Shown here: piece by piece, positions 12,167-24,113 of the stretch
How the letters are laid out: every line of letters starts with the position of its first letter
Position numbering within the stretch: position 1 is the stretch's first letter
Origin: Rosellinia necatrix
Taxonomy: Eukaryota; Ascomycota; Sordariomycetes; Xylariales; Xylariaceae
Direction of reading: 5' to 3'
DNA length: 64,000 bases
Assembly: GCA_021209875.1 (NCBI GenBank)
Contig: JAGYVD010000003.1
Coordinates: 5,146,001 to 5,210,000 of the forward strand
Position numbers and translations under genes: made by a program
The notes under the pieces: generated by a model
The model's database searches: none
Told to the model about the DNA's origin: nothing
Seen by the model: the letters and a program-made list of their open reading frames with translations, nothing else

Positions 12167-12302
12167 TTTAGTTTATCGCGGCTTATGCAAATGAGACCAA
12201 GAAGAAAAGTACCGCCCCCCCCCTCCCAGGTGCGCCGAGGAGAACAGACTGGGAGGGGATAGCATATATCGATCAAGTGGCTACTCTTTGTATACTAGCT
12301 AG

Positions 12303-13346
12303 CTAGCATGAAAACAACACCTTCGGATTCTCCACCATCAACAAATGCCACTCCTCGTCCGACAACCAGCTCCTGAGGCTGTTCAGCCACGCCAGGTCGT
12401 CCACCTCCAGAAACGGGGTCTCCTCCAGCGCCTCCTCCCGCGAGCGCAGCCTCATGCGGGGGGTGTGCGGCCAGTCGCTGCCCCACACCACCCGATGCCG
12501 GTTGGCGTCGAAGAAGGCGCGCACCAGGAACTCCACGTCCGCGTAGCCCGGGCCGTCCTCGCTCACGCGGTACGGCGCGCTCAGCTTCACCCACAGGTGC
12601 CCGTCGCGCACCAGCCCCAGGACGGCGGCGAATCCGGGCTGCCGGCGCGGGTCGTCGCGGTACGGCGGGGGCAGCATGCTCGCGGCCCGGAGGAGCGCGA
12701 AGTGGTCCGTCACGAACCGGGTCCCGCCGCCCCGCCCGGCCGCGGCCGTGGCCGTGGCCGCGACGAACGGCGCCAGCTCGGCCCAGAGCCCGGCGCGGGT
12801 CGTCGTCAGCGCCAGGCTCCAGCCCAGCGCGAGCCCCTCGAGGCGCGCGGCGTGCTCCGCGATCGCCCGCCTCTGCCGCCCGGCGTCCTCCATCGCGCCG
12901 CGCCGGTACAGGTCGATCCGGACGCCCCGGACCCCCGCGTCGTGCAGCGCCCGGAGCTCCGCGTCGCTGGCCGCCCGCGGGTCGATCACCCCGACCCCCC
13001 GCGGGGCGGCCCCCGGGTTCAGCGATGGCAGGAACGCCCTCAGCGAGGCGCAGTCGTCGCCGTAGGACAGGCTGTGCGTGAGGACCGAGCCGCTCAGCCC
13101 GAGCCGCTTCCGGAAGGCCAGGAACTGCTCCATCGTCGCCGCCGGCGGCGTTAGGTGACGCTCGGGGCTGTATGGGAAGCGGGCGGCTGGATTGGGGGGG
13201 GACGGGGGGAAAGAGTTAATTAATACGCGCTGGCTATTGGCTTCTGTTGTGGAGGGTTACTTACGCTCGTAGATGTGGTGATGGGTATCCCACCCGCCAT
13301 TGGGAAATAGCTGTGATATGGGCTCCGGAGCACTTGCTGTTGCCAT
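12303..13346 (-). CDS. Amidohydrolase (2-pyrone-4,6-dicarboxylate hydrolase-like)
   Basis: TIM-barrel metal-dependent hydrolase of the amidohydrolase_2 group (COG3618 type), which includes LigI, the lactonase opening 2-pyrone-4,6-dicarboxylate in protocatechuate 4,5-cleavage. Exons 13346..13265 and 13186..12303 with a 78-base intron (GTAAGT..CCAG) give 321 residues. Visible motifs: GGWDTHHHIYEPARFPYSPE with the metal-type D-x-H-x-H (D20, H22, H24), AGVRGVRIDLYR, TDHFA (His near 189) and VWGSDWPHT (Asp near 265). The order and spacing fit LigI-like proteins better than other amidohydrolases. Coding sequence is very GC-rich. It converges with the RraA-like gene and diverges from the Zn2Cys6 regulator, an arrangement suggesting shared control. 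The substrate is inference. Confidence 0.87.
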
Positions 13347-14769
13347 GGTTAGACGTGTGGTGGTTTGGGTCTCAACGAATGGTGTAAGTGATGTGGCTTG
13401 GTGTTTCTGCGTATTGGGATGAAGTGGCGCTTAGCCACTAGGTTGGTTCGCTATAACATGGCATGAAGATATTCTCTTTTTCGACGGCCATTTGCCGATT
13501 ATATTTTAATTAGCTTTCTGGCCTTGCATTGGTATCGCCGTCGATGATGAGTGGGTAAAAGCATGCATGGGTGGTGGTGGGTGGTCGGGGTGAGTCCATC
13601 GAGCCGGAGCAGCCCGCGAGTTCCACTTGTGCCAGTAAGCATATGGACAATTCCCGTCAAGCATCCGATTACAAGCTAGATAGATGAGCCGGAACCTATC
13701 GCGGAGCTGGCTACGTAGGCGCTGGATAGGGTATAGATTTCCGATTGCTAACATGGAGAAATACTATGCTACCCGTGTATATTCAAATGCGTCACGTTTA
13801 AGCCGCCACAGCACTGACCTTATTTCGTTTGGTAGATATTGTTTTGATATGTTGGAGTGTCGCAATACTACTTCATCCAGATTGGACATTGGTGGTGACT
13901 GGACGATTACTGGTGCTATAGAACCGTTGACACAGTGGGTCGATGCTTTGAGACTGACAGTTTGATCTCAAGGACTGATGCAAAAAGTACTCGATTGAGT
14001 ATATTAAACCGAGGGAACAGCTATTCAAATCGTCGAGATCATCTTTTCGCATGCTTGCAGATGTCCTTAAGGGCTCCGGACCTCACGCCGTTCACACCAA
14101 ATCTGGGGCTTCTTGTGTATAAGTGCTTCGAAACCTAAGGTGAGATTCGTCACGTTCGACAGAATTAAGAATCAATTCTCTCGAGATCCACACCTAGGTA
14201 GTAAGAGGGTGAGTTATATAAAATAATCAATAACGGGCGTAATGGAGAGAATTATGTATCCAAGTAAGTATAGTTAACTACATGCTACATGTAGATAGGA
14301 CAGAGGAACGAGACCATGGTAGCAAGCAGGAGGCGATTACGCTAGTGTCCTGAACTAGTCTCGAATCCACACTGTATATCACTAACACGTGATAAGTCCG
14401 AACGCGGAATAAGCAGAGCCGGTGCCTGTACGTGCTGTAGAATCAGCGAATACCTCCCTAAACCCCAAACTAACCGCTACCTGGACTCCAGCAATCTCCT
14501 CGCTGTGTTATAGCGTTCGCTGACCCGCGAGTATAACACCATCTTCCTCATTCTTGTTTCAAGACTCGAACGAACTTCTTTACCTTGCGAGACCTCGTTG
14601 TTTTATAATAATCAAGAACGAGACAGTACGAGACCGTACAAGACCGTACAGGATTGGATTACTACCTAATTATAATGTGAGACGCGGACTGGAAACTGGA
14701 AACTGGTGTAGTTAGCCGATTGTATTATCGTGTCTCGTTTCGGATCATCTGGTGGTCAAGACGGAGCCG
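13347..14769. other. Divergent promoter region between amidohydrolase and Zn2Cys6 regulator
   Basis: A 1.4 kb AT-richer spacer with no convincing exon. Direct repeats of GAGACAGTAC / GAGACCGTAC / AAGACCGTAC lie near 14622-14652. Both flanking genes must be controlled from here. Confidence 0.5.
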
Positions 14770-17345
14770 ATGGCCCAGCCGCAGAGAAAGGTTCGATTAG
14801 CCTGCCAGCGATGTCGTACGAGGCGAATCAAGGTCAGCAAGAGCAATACGGGCCGAGGAGGCCTTTGATTGGGTATGGACTGCTGACCGAGTCTGCGATC
14901 CAAGTGTGATGGACAGACACCCGCGTGCTCCAACTGTGCCAAGGTCGGCGAAACATGCCTGGATGTAGACGCTCAAAACGCGGATGTCGTCACCCCCCGA
15001 AAGTGAGCATCATGTTCTGGGACATCTATCCTCGAGTAGTTGTCGTGTATGGTGATTTCCCCGTGCCCGGCTGCTGACCTATACCCTGCCTCTCTCAGCT
15101 TCGCCAGCACGGCCCGCGCTCGGATACAATGGCTCGAGAATATCATCCGAAATCGCCTGCCCGATGTGGATTTGACTTCAGGGCCGCGGGTTGATATACC
15201 TCCCGCGGCGACCACGAGCACGAGGATCCCCGAAGATGCTCTGGCTAGCATATCGCCGGCTTCGTCCGGTCTTCAGCCTTTTACCGACACCCAGCCCAGC
15301 TCACTCAAACGCACTTTTGAAGAGTCATCGCCGCTGGGACAGGACGAGCCCTTGTCGGTAAGGGCGCATAGCGTCGCTATAGACTTGGGCCGTGTCTCAC
15401 TGAACTCGGATTCTATCCAAAGACATTACCTGGGGTCCAGCTCGGGTCTGTTGTTTACTAGCCTTATTTGTGTGTCTCCTTCCAGTACACGTTCGGAGTC
15501 TGGCAAGGATGCGCCACCGTCCGGTACGCTGCCTCGTGGAGCTTTTGTTGCGCATTATAGGTCATTACATATTCTCCTTAGACGAGTTAGTACAGTTCTT
15601 GTGCCTAGAAGCGCAATATAATAACTAACGACTGTATGCAGACACTCCCAGACCGCCAAGATAGTCTCCTACTGGCTCAGACCTATCTTCGCTGGATACA
15701 TCCACACTACCCAGTTCTTGAGCCAAGCAGTTTGTTGGATGCCATTGAAGCTCTATATCACTGTGCATCATGCCATCCATCAAGCGTTATTGTCGATGGA
15801 GGTTGGCCTGAATCTCTTCCGGGGTTCCGATGGAATGGACAGCAGGTCCCAAATGCCATGGATGGCGGTTCTAGCACGCCCTTACCCGTCATCGCATTCA
15901 TCGCATTCATGGTATTCAACATTGCCGCTATTATACAAGTACGATCGCGCGTGTACGACCATCCGCCCGCCAAATATTACCGGACAGCAGTTCAATTTTC
16001 AGCAGACTGCTTCTCGCATATGTCTCTGTCAACCATACAAGCTTTGACGATGCTCATTATCCATAGCTCATATACTCCAGCAGAAACGAACCTCTGGACG
16101 TTGGTACACATTGGCTTGGCACAGTGCGTTGAGCTAGGCATTCACCGTGAACACGCCCCGACAAGTCCCGAAGAGGAGCGATCTGTAAAGCTGAAGCGAT
16201 ACGTATTTTATACCATGTACTCCATCGATAGGACCATATCATCAATACAAGGCCGTCCGCTTTGTTTTCGAGATGAAACATTTGACGTCAAGAGACCCGG
16301 CTCAGACGACGAGTCACCAAGTAACGACGACTCACTTCCCAATAGGGGGATCGAGCTCTTTTCGGCATATAGATTCGAGCTGGATGAGATGATTTCTGAT
16401 ATCAAGACACAACTTTATCTATTACCCTCAAGATCCGCTCGTTTCCATGTTCCTTCTCATCCAATCGACGATCAGAAGCGGATAAATGATATCCTTCAGT
16501 CGTGGTGGCGCCGCATTGCCAGCCATAATAATGAATTCTCGACAATCTGGAGGCTGAAGCTACAAATCAAATTTCATACAACAATGATCTTATTGTTTCA
16601 ACCTTCACAGGCCATTCGAAACCCGTGTGAAGAATCACTACAAGCCGTGTTTAATAGCGCATCATCTATTCTCCAGGGCTATCAAAACCTTCACGATCAA
16701 CATGGCTTACACTACGGATGGAAAAGCGTCCAGAATATTTTCGCGGCTGGCGCAGCACTTATCTACTCATTTTGGACATCGGCCACTGTCCAGGATAGTG
16801 CGAACTCAATGATGCTTTCACGTGATCTCAGGACATGCTCGAGTCTACTGAGTGTCGGGGGCGAGTGGTGGCCGTCAGTTAAAAAGAGTCTCTTAAATCT
16901 GGGATCCATTATTGACCTCACCATTCAACGACTCTATACGAAGGGCCCGCCACTCAAACAGCCACGACTTCCAACACAACAGCCGAACACCTCGACTACA
17001 GAGGGAAATACATACAATTTCGAGAGGGGCGGGGCGGTACACGGCTTTAATTCGGCGGGAAACCCTAGCACAAGCAGTATCTGTGAATACCCGCTCACAA
17101 ACGGGAACGACTCTCACATACGAGACTGGAGTACGATGGATCCGGCTGAGCCAGAAGACCCGGCAAACCGATTACCGGGACAATGGCCCGAGGGTTATAC
17201 TGACATTGAGCAAGGGATAGCTCCTGAAATCGAAACCTTTTTGGCTGACTTTGATGAGTCCAACTTCAGCTGGAGCTTTCCGCCTGGAGGTGTTGACCAA
17301 CAACTAGAAATGCCTACAATCCGAAACGTGCTCCAGAACCAATAG
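14770..17345 (+). CDS. Zn2Cys6 transcription factor with fungal-specific middle homology domain
   Basis: Binuclear zinc-cluster regulator. Four exons (14770..14832, 14905..15002, 15099..15585, 15642..17345) give 783 residues; the zinc cluster is split by the first intron, common in this class. Cysteines at residues 12, 15, 22, 29, 32 and 39 give the exact C-x2-C-x6-C-x6-C-x2-C-x6-C pattern (ACQRCRTRRIKCDGQTPAC...). A linker (ARIQWLENIIRNRL) follows. The large last exon carries the Fungal_trans/MHR region: LLAQTYLRWIHPHYPVLEP, TNLWTLVHIGLAQCVELGIHRE, then RYVFYTMYSIDRTISSIQGRP. Position between the amidohydrolase and the aconitase makes it the natural pathway-specific regulator of this neighbourhood; that role is inference. 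The third intron (GTTAGT..GCAG, 56 bases, with an AACTAAC branch site) is the least certain joint. Confidence 0.9.
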
Positions 17346-17848
17346 CGACCCTCGGGCAATCCGGTTTTCGGAGACGAGGATTGCATAGAGATACGTAATG
17401 AGGAGCTCAAGATCTAACATGAACGTGAACGCCCGCTCGCTAGCCCGTCGGGAAACGCCTTGGGGCTAGACCTATACGAATCCGTGGACTGGTTGAATAA
17501 GCGGAACGCTCCGGCCAAGAAGCCACTCTTGATGTACTATAAGCATAAGGGGAGAAGTGGATCACAGAATGAAACGTCTTCTTGGTCCAACGGAGCAGTC
17601 CGCTTACCTATCTGCTGGTATCCACTATGCGAAGTGGCCTCGACTCAACCTCGAGCGCGTCATCCCGGAATTGGAAATGATGGGATGATGGCTGCTCGAT
17701 GGTGTTTTTGGTTTACTGCGAAGTTAGAGGAATTTACTTCATTTGTCCTCTCCCCGAGAAATGAATAGCAACCTGGAAGCCGTCCGCCATTGGATTCCAT
17801 TCTCTCGTTCAATGCCTCCGATGCCCAAGCCTTCTAGTTCGCCACATA
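17346..17848. other. Spacer between Zn2Cys6 regulator and aconitase
   Basis: Some 500 bases holding the regulator's 3' end and the aconitase promoter. One open frame at 17460-17768 has no protein-like features. Confidence 0.5.
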
Positions 17849-20323
17849 ATGCATCGGTTTTTGAACGATATCCCACGAGGGACATCGCGTCTTAGACATG
17901 TTGAGGGTAAGACATTCGTGCGTCGATATGCCGCAGTTGGTGGGACTGTAGCCCTAAGTCCTCTCGAACCGGTAAGGGTTCTTTACCATTACTATATGGG
18001 CAACACTCACTAACTAAATGAGCAGTACAACAAGCTTGATTATATGTCAAAGTTTAATGCATTAGAGCAAATACGAAGATCCAACAGTCGTCCTTTGACG
18101 CTGTCTGAGAAGATATTATATAGTCACCTGGTTGCAGATAAGCAGCACTGGGCGCTGGATGATATTCAAAGAGGCCAAACTGTCCTTCACTTGAAGCCGG
18201 ATCGTGTTGCTTGCCACGATGCCACGGCAACAATGGCACTTCTGCAATTCATTAGTGCGGGAATATCACGGACCCAAATTCCCACGTCTATTCATAGTGA
18301 TCATTTAATCGTGTCCGAGATAGGAGCAAAGGAAGACATGGGCCGCGCAATAAGAGACCATAGAGAGGTATACGAATTTCTTACGACTGCTACGAAGAAA
18401 TATGGGATGGGCTACTGGAAGCCGAACGCTGGCATCATTCACACAACTATTTTTGAGAATTATGCTTTTCCTGGGGGTCTTATTATAGGCACGGACTCTC
18501 ATACGCCAAACGCCGGTGGAATGGGAATGCTTGGTATTGGTGTCGGCGGCTCTGATGCCGTCGATGCTATGGCCGGTATGCCCTGGGAGATTATATGTCC
18601 GAAAATTGTTGGTGTCCATCTTTCAGGACAATTGCAGGGATGGGGTTCGACCAAAGATATAATTTGCAAGCTGGCTGGGATCATGACTGCTTCTGGCGGC
18701 AAGGGAAAGATCATCGAGTTTTTTGGACCCGGCACTGCCACCCTTGGAGCTACGGCCATGGCTACCGTCTGCAACATGTCAGCCGAAATTGGGTCAACAT
18801 CATGCATATTTCCTTACTCGCCTTCCATTTCGCGATATCTCAAAGCCACCGGTCGTGCCGACATCGGAACACTTGCGAACTCGGTCAAAGAGCATCTACT
18901 TGTAGCGGATCTAGGTAGCGATCGGTTTTACGACGACGTACTCGAAATTGATCTCTCTACGCTGGAACCGCATATAAACGGACCATTTACCCCCGATTTA
19001 TCTCACCCCCTATCACAATTCAAAGAGGTAGTAGGGCATAGTGACTGGCCTGCTAAACTGAGCTGTAGCTTAGTCGGTAGTTGCACGAACAGTTCATACG
19101 AGGATCTAGAGAAGGTACGCGATCTGGTTGTCCAAGCTAGGGAGGCTGGTTTAAACAAACCCAAGACACCCCTCTTAATCAGCCCTGGGAGCGAACAGAT
19201 TCGAGCAACCGCAGAAGATGTTGGCATCCTGGAAGACCTTCGTACAGCTGGTGCTATAATTATGAGCAACTCCTGTGGCCCTTGCGTGGGCCAGTGGGAC
19301 CGCAAAGATGTGGATGTCGTCGGGAAGGAGAAGAACTCGGTGATTTCTAGCTTCAACCGTAATTTTACAGGCCGTCACGATAGCAATCCAGAAACGCACT
19401 CGTTTATCGCCTCACCCGAGATCGTAACCGCCTTTGCGTATGCTGGGCGCTTAGATTTTGATCCAACTCGAGAGTCGATCCCGGTCAACCATGTGGATGG
19501 TCAAATATCTTCTTTTCGTTTCAGGGCTCCCGTGGCTTCAGAGCTTCCTGTCGCTTTTGTCTCCGGTACCAACAGGTTTCAGCGCCCCGTAAATGGGGAC
19601 ACGTCACATTTGCAGATATCTATCAACCCCCAGAGCGATCGGCTGCAGTTGCTCAAACCTTTCAACCCATGGATGTCGGGAAATGCAACCGATATGCGAA
19701 TTCTCATTAAAGTCCACGGGAAATGCACAACCGACCACATCTCCCCAGCCGGACCCTGGTACAATTATCGTGGACACCTCGAGAACATTAGCAGGAATAT
19801 GCTCCTGGGGGCTAAAAACGCATTTCTGGCTGAGTCGCAACCGCAGGATAGCATTGGAATGGCCATTAACCCGGTTGATGACTCTGTGCATCCAGTACCT
19901 GAAGTGGCGGCCGATCTACAGAAACGACGAATCAGATGGTGTATTGTTGGAGATGACAACTATGGAGAAGGGAGTTCCAGAGAACACGCTGCGCTAGAGC
20001 CACGGTTCTTAGGTGGCACGGTAGTCATCGCTAAGAGTTTCGCGAGGATCCATGAGACCAATCTCAAGAAGCAAGGCATGCTAGCACTCACCTTCGATAA
20101 ACCAGATGACCATGGGCGTATACTAGAAGGCGATACTATTTCTCTTCTCGATGTTGAGGAAGGTCAGCTACGCCCAAACAAGCAGGTTACCATGGAAGTC
20201 AAAAGGAAGGATGGTAATAAATGGGCTGCAAAGCTGAACCATACATATCATGAGCATCAAATCCGGTGGTTGAGGGCGGGAAGCGCACTCAACTACATCA
20301 AGCAATCAATTGAGATGGTATGA
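17849..20323 (+). CDS. Aconitase-family hydratase, mitochondrial-type paralogue
   Basis: Aconitase-superfamily enzyme with a [4Fe-4S] cluster. A short first exon (17849..17971) starts at an ATG opening an Arg-rich presequence-like leader (MHRFLNDIPRGTSRLRHVEG...) and joins in phase 0 through GTAAGG..GCAG to 18026..20323, giving 806 residues; the length and the leader suggest a mitochondrial enzyme. Cluster cysteines are present: GSCTNSSYED (C394) and NSCGPC (C458, C461). Other aconitase signatures are kept: GTDSHTPN, AEIGST, NRNFTGRHDSN, CTTDHIS, NYRGHLENIS, GEGSSREHAALEPR, SFARIHETNLKKQG. The expected RVA-x-QDATAQM segment reads RVACHDATATM, so the Gln equivalent to substrate-contacting Gln72 of pig aconitase is His105. 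It is more divergent than a housekeeping aconitase, so I read it as a specialised paralogue tied to its neighbours. Confidence 0.93.
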
Positions 20324-21242
20324 TCTCAATCTCATTTATTTTTCAGGTGCTCTCGCGACGGCGTTTGGGGCATTATATATAATTCAGATGGTCGTCCATT
20401 TAGAGGGAAAGGTATCTATAACTCGTTATTATATCGATAGACAAGAGGTTTTCTAACAAGTCCCAAACATTATCGTGTGCATTCTCACTTAGCTTCTCGT
20501 ACCATGTTTGTATTGTTCCGATGTACATTTGGATTGTACAAGTAGCGCAAAAAACCGCAATCTTAGCGATTACACACCACCTCCTACTATCATGATTTAG
20601 ATCCGAATTTTACAGATTGCCTAGAAGATAAGTTCGGGCGCTTAGGCCATAGACACTGCAGTTCCCCTTCTCTTCAGCACCTACATGGTATCGCTATAGG
20701 TCGGCTAGCAAGCGTTACGAACAGCGAGAGTTCTCAACGGTGAGCGAAGCACACGCTAGGATTCGATAGGGGAAGTATGCAAACTAGGTGAACCTTGTAG
20801 TCCATGTGTAGGTAATTGCTGATAGCCAGCTCTATACCTAAACCCCCCACGGAGTAACCCAGGCGCTAAGGGTAGCTCCGGCGCACGCGCGGCTTTCCCG
20901 TTCCCCTTTCGTCGCTCTGGTCTCGATCTCATAGGAGGTGTGTCGAAGTCAGTCGTTTGACGAATGCCATGTCATCGAGGTGTTCGGCACTTGTGTGCGT
21001 CTTGGGGATTGCAAGTATCAGGCCATGGACCGGGAACGGTGTTGCGCTCTCTCCTGGGGTTCCCCTGACACCTACCCCACGCCCAGTATCTTCGGACTCG
21101 CCTAGGTTAGATAAGTCCGGGGTTACGTCAGGATATTCGTTGTTATATGTGTATATAAATGTCTGCTCGTTTTTTTCCAAAGTACTGTTCGTTATGACCA
21201 TTAATCGAGCGTGTGAGAGAGGTCCTCAAAGCCGTTCACGCT
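20324..21242. other. Upstream region of the MFS transporter
   Basis: A 0.9 kb spacer with the aconitase 3' end and the transporter promoter. I see no gene or repeat. Confidence 0.5.
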
Positions 21243-22678
21243 ATGGATAACGTTGGCAAGACTTCCGCTGGTAATGGCGACATTGAGGAAAAGCTCGCCG
21301 TCGAGGAAATCGAGACCAAACCCGGCGAGCCCGTCATCGATGAAGCCTGGCTCGCCGCGGGGAAGAGTCTGATGAGGAAGTTGGACTTCACGCTTGTCCC
21401 GATTTGCTGGATTCTCTGTGTCTTCAACTACCTCGACCGGAACAACCTGGCGTACGTGATCCGGCATGCCTTGCGAGTCTCTTTGTTTCATCGTGTATCG
21501 TCAATAAATGGGAAATAACAGACATTTATAGACAGGCTCGTCTTTACGACTTTGAAAAGGATCTTGGGTTAACCGGAAGTCAATTCAATGTGGCGGTCTC
21601 GATCTTGAACGTAAGCTACCTGCTAACACAGGTCCCGAGGTATGGAAGTCCCTGCATTATGATGAGCAATTTATCGTTGCTGAAGCGATAGAAAGCAACC
21701 TGATACTCACGCGAACCCGGCCCTCCCTTTACATCCCTTTTTGGACATGCCTCTGGTCCATCATCTCAGCCAGTACATCCGCCGCAAAAAGTTATCCACA
21801 TCTCATTGCGATCAGATTCGTATTGGGGATCGCCGAAGCCCCGTTCTTCCCGGGCGTGATCTATCTCCTGAGTAGCTGGGTAAGTCTCACACCCTTCAAC
21901 TTTACCGAGAAACTTAACCCCTCCCCACCCCCCCCGGAAAGGCTAATAGCAAACCTGTCCAGTATCCGAGGAGATACCTAGCCCGACGCACCGCCGTCCT
22001 CTATTCCGGTCTAATACTAGCGACGGCCTTCGCCGGGCCGCTGGCGCTGGGGATCCTCTCCGGGCTCGGGGACGCGCGGGGCATCGCGGCCTGGCGCTGG
22101 CTCTTCATCGTCGAGGGCGCCGCCAGCTTCCTCGCGGGGCTGCTGGCCTTCGCCATGCTGCCGGACTTCCCGGGGATGAGGACCGGGCTGGCCGGCTGGC
22201 TGCTGACCGAGGCGGAGCAGAGGGTCGCCGTCGAGCGCATGGCCCTGGACCAGGTGTCCCAGCCCCCAGCCGAGGCCGGCGCGATGGCCGGGCTGCGGCT
22301 GGCCGTGGCGGACGCCAACACCTGGATATTCGTGAGTCGTACCTAACTTAACCTAACCTACATACCAACGAGCAATTTCCTCCCCCCTTTCCCCCTTTGC
22401 TGACCACATACATCGCTTTCCCCAGTCCCTCATGCTCCTTGCCAACCACAGCGCCTACGGCTTCATCAACTTCTTCCCGACGATCGTGCAGGGCTTCGGC
22501 CTCGGCAGCCGAGCCCTCACACTCGCGCTCACGGCGCCGCCGTACCTCCTCGCGGCCGCGGCGGCGCTGGCAACAGCGTGGTCCAGCGACCGGCGAGGCG
22601 AGCGCGGCGCGCACATCGCGGTCCCGCAGCTCGTGGCGTGCGTGGGCTTCGTGGCGTCGGCGGCGGTAGCACCACCGC

Positions 22679-22711
<33 letters not shown>

Positions 22712-23046
22712 CGGCGCGGTACGCGGCGGCGTTCCTGTACGCGTCGGGCTGCCTTTCGTCGAACGCGCTCGTGTTCGCGTGGGCGTCGGGGACCCTCGGC
22801 CGGACGCGCGAGAAACGCGCGGCGGCGGCGGCGGCGGTCGTCAACGTCGTCGCCCAGTTCGGCAACATCTACAGCCCGTACTTCTTCCCCGCCCGCGACG
22901 GGCCCCGCTACCTCCCGGCCTTCCTGCTCATGCTCGCCTTCTCCCTGCTGTCCGCGCTCACCTGCGCCGTCGTGAAGGTCAGGCTGCGCAGGGCGAACGA
23001 GGCCATGCTCGCCGGCGGGGGTCCGGTGAAGCTGTTCATGTTGTAA
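21243..23046 (+). CDS. MFS transporter, Dal5/TNA1 (anion:cation symporter) type
   Basis: Plasma-membrane major facilitator carrier of the allantoate/nicotinate permease group, which moves organic anions. Five exons (21243..21451, 21532..21639, 21696..21879, 21963..22331, 22426..23046) give 496 residues with about twelve hydrophobic segments. Family marks: LDFTLVPICWILCVFNYLDRNNLAQAR in TM1 with the D-R pair (seen as NYLDRNNLA), VSYLLTQVPSNL, RFVLGIAEAPFFPGVIYLLSSWYPR, and WRWLFIVEGAASFLAG. The fourth and fifth exons are far more GC-rich than the first three, and the central-to-late loop is a Gly run (22681-22705). It follows the aconitase in the same direction and is the likely substrate uptake carrier of the neighbourhood; the substrate is unknown. 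The intron with acceptor GAAAG at 21695 is the weakest joint. Confidence 0.9.
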
Positions 23047-24113
23047 AAAGGGGGAGGGAGGAGGGAGAGGGGGGCTTGTTACTGAGGTGTTGGAGTTGGG
23101 TTCATCTGGGATTAGGCTGGGTAGTTTAACTGGTTTTTTTTTTCCTTTTTTGAATGAGTATGGTATTGGACCATCTGGCATACTAATTTTCCCTATTGAC
23201 TCATAATTACCAATAAAAGACACTGCTGAGTGTGTGGGTGAGAAAATGAGGGGGACTCGATGCCAACCAAGCCCCCGTTCACTTTTAGCCACTGCGGTCT
23301 GGTGCCTGTGCCTACCTACCTATCTTCTGTGTTCGTGAAATAACGAATTTTCGAAATTTGAGGGCAGGGGAAGCCGAAGACTGTTATTTAACTCAAAACG
23401 GTGATCAGAGAATAATTAGGTTTGTTCGGAGTGCATTTGTATGCATATCATGAACTTCAAGATGGAAATAGGGGCAATGGTCGTGGTCCCCACAACAGCA
23501 GGCGCTTGTCTGTCCGCCGATATAGGTATCTTCTCGATTTATCTATCTAGTTAGGCATATTATAAAAATATAATAAAAAAGAACAAAAAAACAGAGATGG
23601 AAACACAAACGCCACGGGGAGGAAATGATGCTTAAGTGGGACGTCCTCGCCAATTGGCATAGCCCACGTTCGGGCTCGGGCATCAACCGTCCTCCCTGAT
23701 TCACCGAAGGAAGCGTGAACACTCGACACTTACACCCGGTAATTGGCAATCTATTTTTAAGGGAACAGCTCATACTGTAGCACGACACGACGAGGTAGAA
23801 TATGAAATGAAACAATTGACAACAAGCAAGTCCATAAAACCGTCGGTCATTGGCCCGGAATGTCGTGCGACTTCGGCTAGGAACCCGACTCTACAATTTC
23901 CCACTTAGACATCTTGCAAACAACCTTTCTTCGTTCACAACAACACAACACAACACACCAAAATACAACACATGCAAAACCCACACACACACACACCTAC
24001 AAGTTCACACTCCTCTTTCCTCGCTCCAAAAAAAAAAAAAAGGACCACCCAAAAATAAAACAAAGAAAGAGAGCGAAGAGAACCCAACGCCTCAACCCCA
24101 TCTCACGCCTACC
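23047..24113. other. Spacer between MFS transporter and secreted protein gene
   Basis: About 1 kb with homopolymer runs (T near 23135, A near 24027). The last part, from about 23920, is an A/C-rich leader with CACACA repeats, probably the 5' UTR of the next gene. No exon recognised. Confidence 0.5.

Noticed and set aside
11425..12276. Open frame of 283 codons opposite the RraA-like gene
   Set aside because: Runs straight across two introns of a clear gene on the other strand and has no recognisable motif.
17460..17768. 102-codon frame downstream of the Zn2Cys6 regulator
   Set aside because: No recognisable motif; more likely the regulator's 3' UTR.
22348..23292. Open frame of 314 codons opposite the MFS last exon
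   Set aside because: Arg/Glu/Val-rich shadow of a very GC-rich exon.
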